Shown piece after piece: positions 1 through 5,027 of a stretch of DNA of 8,507 bases. The position numbers and the translations under genes were made by a program. A model generated the notes under the pieces. The model searched no databases. It saw nothing but the letters and a program-made list of their open reading frames with translations, and had not been told where the DNA came from. The stretch is from the NCBI GenBank assembly GCA_041484845.1, contig JBGPIK010000303.1:1-8507 (forward strand), in the 5' to 3' direction. Source of the DNA: JBGPIK01 sp041484845 (lineage in GTDB: Bacteria; Desulfobacterota; Binatia; UBA9968). Position 1 is the first letter of the stretch, and each line of letters begins with the position of its first letter.

Positions 1-272
1 GCCACCGCCATCGCCTGAACGGCGTCAAGGTACGAAACCCGCGCGCCATTCCCGAAAAGCGTCGCGCTCGCGCGAAACACCGCGCTGCCGCTCGTAGCGA
101 TAGCAAGGTCGTAGGCCATCTTCCCGGGTTCCAAACAAGATCCGGCAAGTAGGCAGCCCAATGAATCTAGAACATGAAATTTCGCCGACTCGATGACGGC
201 CTGGGGAATTTGCTCCAATCGCAACGCCGCGTGATGGGCGGCAAGCTTTTCAGTGAGGGTCTGTTCGGTCAT
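1..272 (-). CDS. MmgE/PrpD family protein, N-terminal part (runs off the window)
   Basis: About 90 codons are visible, starting with ATG at 272-270 and continuing without a stop past the window edge. The translation starts MTEQTLTEKLAAHHAALRLE and has LDSLGCLLAG at residues 35-44 and YLDAVQAMAV at 81-90. These match the start of MmgE/PrpD proteins (all-helical domain, 'LDxxGCxLAG' followed by a small-residue helix before the LDFDDTH-type active-site segment, which lies outside the window). Known members include 2-methylcitrate dehydratase, cis-aconitate decarboxylase and iminodisuccinate epimerase. Many environmental homologues sit in catabolic clusters with unknown substrates, so no specific reaction is assigned. 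There is no clear Shine-Dalgarno sequence before the ATG. It is the last gene seen in transcription order, 218 bases after hyuA, and may belong to the same unit. Family call is good; function is open. Confidence 0.82.
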   Translation of the reverse strand, partial: MTEQTLTEKLAAHHAALRLEQIPQAVIESAKFHVLDSLGCLLAGSCLEPGKMAYDLAIATSGSAVFRASATLFGNGARVSYLDAVQAMAV

Positions 273-312
273 TTTGATTAATCGATCAGAGCTGCAGGAA
301 TTAGATACCTTG

Positions 313-368
313 TGTCATTTCGAGCCCAGCGAGAAATCTTAGATCCCTCACATTCGTTCGGGATAACA
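313..368. repeat. Interspersed repeat copy A (TGTCATTT...GGGATAACA)
   Basis: On the + strand this begins TGTCATTTCGAGC and ends TTCGGGATAACA, with GCGAGAAATCTTAGATCCCT in between. The same ordered blocks (TGTCATTTYGAGC, GCGA-AAATC, GATCYCTCAC, TTCGGGATRA) recur on the minus strand at 7039-7120. Such 'TCATT-YGAGC ... GGGATGACA' elements are a common kind of dispersed non-coding repeat in environmental bacterial genomes. It fills much of the 218-base gap between hyuA and the MmgE/PrpD gene. The rest of that gap (273-312 and 369-490) shows no convincing promoter, terminator or gene. Confidence 0.6.
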
Positions 369-490
369 AACCGATGTCTAAGTCACGACGAAACAGCCTC
401 CGAGAGAACGGGACGACTTTGGTACAAATCGGTAGCATAGTTTATCCAACTAACAGGGCACAGGGTTCACACGTTCGAGGATATCGGCAA

Positions 491-2533
491 TCAACTCCCG
501 ACGTCGATCACCAAATGACCGAACTCGTTCACCTCCATCGTGTCCCCCGGATAGAGAAGAATCGTCGCGCCCATTTCTTCGATCACTGCCGGTCCGTCGA
601 GCGGATCCCCCGGTTTGAAACCGCTGCGCAAATAGATAGCGCTATTGACGGGTTGTTGTCCGCTATCGAAAATCACCGGCCGCTTGCCACGTTCTCCCCT
701 GTCATTGTCGCGCGGCGACGATGACAGCGGCAGTCGATTGTCGAATCTGCCGAGCGCTGAAAGGCGCAGGTTGACCATCATCACCGGCTCTTTGGGCGCC
801 GAGTGACCGTAGTGCTCTTGATGCAGCTGATCGAAGCGCGCGCGGATCGCGCTAAAATCCGTGACCTCGCGGAGATCTTCGGTGATCGGCACCGGGAGCG
901 TGTACTCCTGACCGCGGTAGCGCATATCCAGGAACCGCCGCAGGACAATTTGCCGTTGCGCGGCGCCTTCCTCCGTCAGCGTATCCACCGCGGACTTTTC
1001 CAGAGACGCAAAGGCGTCCGTGATTTGCGCGCCGGTGGTCTCGGTCAATTCACGCACAAAGGTTTGGACGTAGTCGTGCTTGAGATCCGCCATGAGCATG
1101 CCGAAGGCGGAAAAATGAGCCGGCATCGGCGGGATGATCACCCGCGGAACGGAAAGCTCTCTGGCGATCGCCATGGCGTGCAGCGGGCCACCGCCGCCGC
1201 TGGGAACAAGCACGCAATCGCGCGGATCGTAGCCTTTTTCGACGGAGACCGCGCGCACCGCGAGAGACATATTGAAATTGGCAATCGTCAGGATTCCAAG
1301 CGCCGCTTCCTCTAGCGAAAACCCTAGCGGCTTGGCGATCTTTTCCGTGATCGCCTCGGCGGCTTTCTCCCGCTGCAGACGGATGCCGCTGCCGAGAAAA
1401 TATTCCGGATCGATGCGTCCCGCTATAAGATTCGCATCGGTGACCGTCGGATCGGTTCCGCCTTTGCCGTAACAAGCCGGACCCGGTGCCGCGCCCGCGC
1501 TTTGGGGTCCCACCTTTACGCCGCCTGCCGGGTCGATCCAGGCAATGCTACCGCCGCCGTTGCCGACTTCGACGATGTCGACCACCGGCAGCATCATCGG
1601 GTGGCCGGAAACATAGCCGCCGACGTAGTAGCTGCTGGTCACTTCGGGGTGAAAATCTTTGATGAGACTTGTCTTGGCGGTGGTGCCGCCCATGTCAAAG
1701 GAAATAATGTGACGGCAATCGAGAGATTCCCCGAGGTGCGCCGCCGCGATCACGCCCGCCACCGGTCCCGACTCCATCATCGTCACCGGCATCTTTTTCG
1801 CGGTCTCGCACGACATGATGCCGCCGTTCGATTGCATGACGCGAAATGTGCCGACAAACCCGGAATCGCCGAGCATCTTCTCCAAAGAAACAAGATAGCG
1901 GCGGACAATCGGCCCGACATAAGAATTCAGCACAGTGGTTGAGGTGCGTTCGTACTCGCGAAATTCCCGGAGTATTTCGTGAGACAGCGAAACGTAGGCC
2001 TCGGGAAACTGCTGGCGCAGCATTCGCCCCAGCGTTTCTTCATGCGCCGGATTGGCGTAGGCGTGCAGCAGGCAGGCGGCGACGCTCTCAACGCCCGCCG
2101 CCTTGAGCGCGTTGATGGTATCGCTGGCCGATCGCTCGTTCAGCGGCTTCAACACCTCGCCGGTCGCGTAAAGCCGCTCGTCGACCTCAAGCCGCAAATC
2201 CCTGGGGACTAGCGGCACGGGGCGCTTAAAAAAAAGATTGTAGCCTTCGGGACGGTTGCCGCGGCCGATTTCATAAACGTCGCGAAACCCTCGGGTCGTA
2301 ATCAAACCCGTCCGCGCTCCTTTGCGTTCGAGCACCGCATTAATCGTCACCGTGGAGCCGTGGACGAAAAAGTTCGCGCCTTTAACTTCGACCTTCGCTT
2401 CGTTGAGGCAATTCTGAATGCCGCGCGCCAGGTCGTCGGGAGTCGTTAATGACTTGCTGCGATAGACCCGCCCGTTGTCATCGACCGCGACCAAATCCGT
2501 AAACGTTCCACCTATGTCAACTGCAATTCTCAT
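491..2533 (-). CDS. hyuA: Hydantoinase/oxoprolinase A subunit (N-methylhydantoinase A-like, ATP-using)
   Basis: A 680-residue cytoplasmic protein with the full hydantoinase-A layout. The N-terminal actin-like nucleotide-binding domain opens MRIAVDIGGTFTDL, followed by VHGSTVTINAVLERKGARTG (58-77). The central domain has FDMGGTTAK (279-287), VGNGGGSI (323-330) and GPACYGKGGTDPTVTDANL (351-369). SGGGGPLHA (445-453) and HFSAFGML (473-480) follow, then a C-terminal beta-rich domain ending VIDVGS. Relatives cleave cyclic amides (N-methylhydantoin, 5-oxoproline) or carboxylate ketones using ATP, paired with a B subunit; hyuB lies two genes upstream. The start at 2533 is chosen because the family begins exactly at this Met and GAAAGG lies 4 bases before it. 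An in-frame ATG at 2596 would add 21 residues (MGNNITPLLHHSNTPS...) encoded by a repeat array and is unlikely. The substrate cannot be read from sequence. Confidence 0.93.
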   Translation of the reverse strand: MRIAVDIGGTFTDLVAVDDNGRVYRSKSLTTPDDLARGIQNCLNEAKVEVKGANFFVHGSTVTINAVLERKGARTGLITTRGFRDVYEIGRGNRPEGYNLFFKRPVPLVPRDLRLEVDERLYATGEVLKPLNERSASDTINALKAAGVESVAACLLHAYANPAHEETLGRMLRQQFPEAYVSLSHEILREFREYERTSTTVLNSYVGPIVRRYLVSLEKMLGDSGFVGTFRVMQSNGGIMSCETAKKMPVTMMESGPVAGVIAAAHLGESLDCRHIISFDMGGTTAKTSLIKDFHPEVTSSYYVGGYVSGHPMMLPVVDIVEVGNGGGSIAWIDPAGGVKVGPQSAGAAPGPACYGKGGTDPTVTDANLIAGRIDPEYFLGSGIRLQREKAAEAITEKIAKPLGFSLEEAALGILTIANFNMSLAVRAVSVEKGYDPRDCVLVPSGGGGPLHAMAIARELSVPRVIIPPMPAHFSAFGMLMADLKHDYVQTFVRELTETTGAQITDAFASLEKSAVDTLTEEGAAQRQIVLRRFLDMRYRGQEYTLPVPITEDLREVTDFSAIRARFDQLHQEHYGHSAPKEPVMMVNLRLSALGRFDNRLPLSSSPRDNDRGERGKRPVIFDSGQQPVNSAIYLRSGFKPGDPLDGPAVIEEMGATILLYPGDTMEVNEFGHLVIDVGS

Positions 2534-2552
2534 GAAGCCTTTCAATTGCGAT

Positions 2553-2620
2553 GGAGTATTGGAGTGGTGGAGTAATGGAGTGATGTTATTGCCCAATACT
2601 CCGGTACTCCATCACTCCAT
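2553..2620. repeat. Inverted array of 8-bp units (TGGAGTNN), M24-hyuA gap
   Basis: The + strand carries four consecutive 8-base units (GGAGTATT, GGAGTGGT, GGAGTAAT, GGAGTGAT), a spacer of about 10 bases, then three units in opposite orientation (AATACTCC, GGTACTCC, ATCACTCC). Perfect 10-bp pairings exist in two registers: 2553-2562 with 2593-2602, and 2575-2584 with 2611-2620. Several alternative hairpins are therefore possible. It occupies most of the 78-base gap between the second M24 gene and hyuA, and supplies that M24 gene's final Met-Glu-stop. No T-tract follows, so it is not a classical intrinsic terminator. The units lack unique spacers, so it is not a CRISPR. Confidence 0.85.
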
Positions 2621-3709
2621 GAGCGAAGCCGCCCCGCTCGCCATCATCTCGAAACTATCGCCAAACAGAATCAACTTTCCTTCGGTCTCGAAAGTCACGC
2701 GGAGCGCCAGAGTCATATTTTCGTTCAATGCCGCGGCATTTGCCGACGGTGATCCCGCTTGTCGCGCTTCGTCCTCGCTCAAGAAAGGCGCTTCCCACTG
2801 ATTCAATCCGATGCCATTCCCCAAACCGTAGAGCGCCGCCGTCGCATAGAATTCGCCAAGTTGCTTGCGCGCAGATTCATCGATGGCCGCCGCTGCGTTC
2901 CCGGGTTTGAGTTGCGCCGCCATCTGGTCGACGACTTCCTGGGCTTTCTGATAGGCGCTTAAAAGTTTTGCATCAGCCGCTAAAATATAGGTTCGGCCCG
3001 CTTCGACCCAGTAGCGCTCATGCTGAATCGCGAGATAAACGGCCCAGTGGCTGCCCAGGCCTGCGCTATTTTTGAAACTCGGCGGCTGCAAGCGCTTGTC
3101 GCCGGCCATGATGCGAATATCCTCTACGCCCTTGTTGCGAGCCACTCGATCGATGTCGGCGACGACCTCGTATTCTTTTCTTCCTTGTTTAATGAAAGCG
3201 CGCGCGTCTTCACAGATCTCGCTGAGCACACGACCCGCTGCACGCAGCGCGGCCAATTCTCGCCCGCTCTTTTTGAGCCGCATCGGCAGTAACATCACGT
3301 GACTGGCTTTCCATTCAACTTCAGGCAGAGCGTCTTTCATCTCTTCCAGTTGCGGCAGCGGGAAACCCTGACCGGAATCCACGAGCCCCACCTTTGTTTT
3401 CGCGAATCCTTTCTCCTTCAGCAAGGCAGCGCCATCGCGCCCCACCTGGTTGGAAGCGCGCACATCTTCGACCCAGGTCAGGCTCTTGGCGAACGGAACG
3501 TCCCGGCTGCCGATATTGAGCAAGAGCGATATCGGTCCCTGGCGCGGCACAACGCCGATCCCGCCACGCACCTTAGGAAAATAATTCGTGAGATAGCAAA
3601 GATCGCCAAAAGCATAATTGTCGCCGTAGATCACCAGCGCGTCCAAGTCTCGCTGCGCCATCTCCCGTCGTACGGCTGCGAGGCGCGACTCGAACTCTGC
3701 TTGGGGCAT
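2612..3709 (-). CDS. M24-fold (creatinase/Xaa-Pro peptidase-like) protein with degenerate active site
   Basis: A 365-residue protein with a creatinase-type N-terminal domain (SRLAAVRREM at 8-17, then LVIYGD) and a pita-bread C-terminal domain from about residue 145. The fold's landmarks are recognisable: a GRT at 238-240, GNGIGL (297-302) followed by WEAP (305-308), and a terminal FGDSFEM. Of the five usual metal ligands, the first Asp appears replaced by a hydrophobic or aromatic residue, the second is Glu236, the His of GHGIGL is Asn298, Glu341 is kept, and the last Glu is Gly350. The His used by creatinase aligns with Gln208. Metal-dependent peptidase activity is therefore unlikely; it may be a pseudoenzyme or partner of the preceding M24 protein. 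The start at 3709 matches its paralogue's N-terminus, but its AAGGGG is only 3 bases away. An in-frame ATG at 3769 has a better-spaced site. The stop lies in a repeat array. Confidence 0.85.
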   Translation of the reverse strand: MPQAEFESRLAAVRREMAQRDLDALVIYGDNYAFGDLCYLTNYFPKVRGGIGVVPRQGPISLLLNIGSRDVPFAKSLTWVEDVRASNQVGRDGAALLKEKGFAKTKVGLVDSGQGFPLPQLEEMKDALPEVEWKASHVMLLPMRLKKSGRELAALRAAGRVLSEICEDARAFIKQGRKEYEVVADIDRVARNKGVEDIRIMAGDKRLQPPSFKNSAGLGSHWAVYLAIQHERYWVEAGRTYILAADAKLLSAYQKAQEVVDQMAAQLKPGNAAAAIDESARKQLGEFYATAALYGLGNGIGLNQWEAPFLSEDEARQAGSPSANAAALNENMTLALRVTFETEGKLILFGDSFEMMASGAASLME

Positions 3710-3773
3710 TTGCCCCTTGTCCCAGGTGGAACAACCTCTCTTTAAAACTGAATGGCGACCAAAAATCATGAGT

Positions 3774-3780
3774 ACCTCTT
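3774..3780 (-). promoter_or_regulatory. Shine-Dalgarno-like site favouring the longer M24 start
   Basis: On the minus strand AAGAGGT stands 4 bases before an in-frame ATG at 3769, which would add 20 residues (MIFGRHSVLKRGC...) to the second M24 protein. The site before the homology-supported ATG at 3709 is more cramped. Either start could be used; this site is the main argument for the longer one. Confidence 0.4.
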
Positions 3781-3803
3781 ACCGTGCGGTCTATGTTGCT
3801 CTT

Positions 3804-3893
3804 GAACTTTTGGAACGATTGAAACGTCTGAAACTACTGAAACGTTTTCGTTCCAATGGTTCCAATCGTTCCAGACGTTCCAGTCGTTCAATC
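3804..3893. repeat. Inverted array of 9-bp units (TGGAACNNN / GTTTCANNN) between the M24 genes
   Basis: On the minus (coding) strand, units ending TGGAAC repeat every 9 bases: GATTGAAC, GACTGGAAC, GTCTGGAAC, GATTGGAAC, CATTGGAAC. A short GAAAAC turn follows, then GTTTCAGTA, GTTTCAGAC, GTTTCAATC, GTTCCAAAA and GTTC. The 6-base cores of the two arms pair throughout, while the three variable bases pair only partly. In the coding-strand RNA the cores TGGAAC/GTTTCA pair fully with a G-U wobble; on the other strand the same position is an A-C mismatch. The first M24 gene's TGA stop (3888-3890) falls in its first unit. It fills half of the 178-base gap between the M24 genes. Confidence 0.87.
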
Positions 3894-5000
3894 CTTGACG
3901 AAAATGTCCCACGATGAATGCGTCATCGCTTCCGCCTTCGATTCCGTCATCACGACGGTGTCCCCCAGTGTCATATAGCCCGTCTCCGGCAAATATTGAT
4001 TCGGATGAATGATGAAGGTCATCCCCTCTTCCAGCTTCGTCTGATTGCCGTCTTCCAGATTGCCGGGCGCAGAGGAGCCGCAACCCAGACCGTGACCACG
4101 CACGCGCATGAAAGGCGGACGGCAATATTTCTCGTAGCCTGCGTCGCACAGCGTGCCGTTTATCGCCGCGGCGACCGCGCTTGCGGGCGCGCCGGTCTTG
4201 GCCGCATCCATACCGAACCCCATGGCTCTTTTGAGAATGCCGTACTTCTCGTGCACCACCGGCGGGGGCTGGCCCAGAACCATGGTACGGCAAATCTGCA
4301 CGAACAGGCCGCCGACGCACGGGGTAATTTCGCCAATGATGATATCCCCCGGCTGCACCACCCGATCCGTCGGCGGATGCAGCGCCTGGTTGTGCCGGCT
4401 GGCCACCACCATGCCGAAATTATCTTCGGCGCCGAGAGAGCGCATGCGGTATTCGACGATTGCTGCGAGCTCGAACTCTTTGAGGCCGACGCGGGCTTCT
4501 TCGTGCAGCGCCTGCACGCCGGCATCGGCGATCTCCGCCGCCTTCTTCATTCGCTCGAGCTCGAACGCGCTTTTCGAGCGCGCCGTGTCTTCGATAACAT
4601 CCTTGGCATTGAGCGGCGTTTGATTGAGACCCTTCGCGATGTGGTCGTGCAGATCGACATGCATCCCCTCTCTGCCGGCGAGACCTGTTTTGCCCCGAAG
4701 CTTGGATAAACAATCCCAAACTTCTTTGAACGGACGCACTTCCGGCACCCAGGATTCGCCCCGCGCGCGTGGGATGTCCCATTCCGGCGACACGAAAAGA
4801 ACCGGCTCTTCGTCCAGCGGCAGCACCACGACCGTTTGCGGTCCCACGTTGATAAAATCGGTTAGATAGGCGACGTAGTTCATGCGCAGAAAATTGTGCC
4901 GTCCCGCATCGAACACGACGAGGTTATGCAGTTTCTTCTCGCGCATCCCTTGCCGTATCCTCGCCATCCGGCTCGCGTATTCTTGCTGCCCGTTCATCAT
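3888..5000 (-). CDS. M24-fold creatinase-like hydrolase, metal ligands mostly lost
   Basis: A 370-residue protein of the creatinase/aminopeptidase P group, with no signal peptide. It has an N-terminal creatinase domain (SRMARIRQGM at 10-19, LVVFDAG) and a pita-bread domain from about residue 145. The latter contains ALHPPTDRVVQPGD (206-219), RGHGLG (301-306), GMTFIIHP (326-333) and LGDTVVMTE (345-353). The five metal-ligand positions read Glu224, Gln235, His303, His332 and Gly346 instead of Asp, Asp, His, Glu, Glu. His208 aligns with the catalytic His of creatinase, a metal-free member of the fold that hydrolyses creatine to sarcosine and urea. That makes a metal-independent C-N hydrolase plausible, but the substrate is unknown. 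The start at 5000 has GAGGT 5 bases upstream; a second ATG follows directly. The gene starts 27 bases after hyuB, so they are probably co-transcribed. Confidence 0.88.
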   Translation of the reverse strand: MMNGQQEYASRMARIRQGMREKKLHNLVVFDAGRHNFLRMNYVAYLTDFINVGPQTVVVLPLDEEPVLFVSPEWDIPRARGESWVPEVRPFKEVWDCLSKLRGKTGLAGREGMHVDLHDHIAKGLNQTPLNAKDVIEDTARSKSAFELERMKKAAEIADAGVQALHEEARVGLKEFELAAIVEYRMRSLGAEDNFGMVVASRHNQALHPPTDRVVQPGDIIIGEITPCVGGLFVQICRTMVLGQPPPVVHEKYGILKRAMGFGMDAAKTGAPASAVAAAINGTLCDAGYEKYCRPPFMRVRGHGLGCGSSAPGNLEDGNQTKLEEGMTFIIHPNQYLPETGYMTLGDTVVMTESKAEAMTHSSWDIFVKD

Positions 5001-5027
5001 TTATTACCTCGAATCACCGTTATGGCT

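Noticed and set aside
374..724. + strand 116-codon frame starting in the gap before hyuA
   Set aside because: Most of it is antisense to the hyuA 3' end, the product has no family resemblance, and no ribosome site was seen.
1050..1475. Minus-strand 141-codon frame inside hyuA
   Set aside because: It is an alternative frame of the conserved hyuA sequence; the translation is Arg-rich and featureless.
2553..2620. Intrinsic terminator between the second M24 gene and hyuA
   Set aside because: Hairpins are possible but no run of T follows on the transcribed strand, and pairing is multi-register, unlike a single GC-rich terminator stem.
3804..3893. Possible CRISPR array
   Set aside because: Units are 9 bases long with no unique spacers, and the array reverses orientation halfway. 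The 8-bp array at 2553-2620 fails for the same reasons.
3766..4320. Minus-strand 184-codon frame overlapping the first M24 gene
   Set aside because: It is out of frame with a strongly supported gene, and its NDWNVWNDWNHWN tail is just the 9-bp array read in another frame.
3918..4709. Long + strand open frame (263 codons) opposite the first M24 gene
   Set aside because: The opposite strand encodes a clear M24-fold protein. The + frame translation is rich in Arg/His/Ala with no family features, as expected for an antisense shadow in GC-rich DNA.
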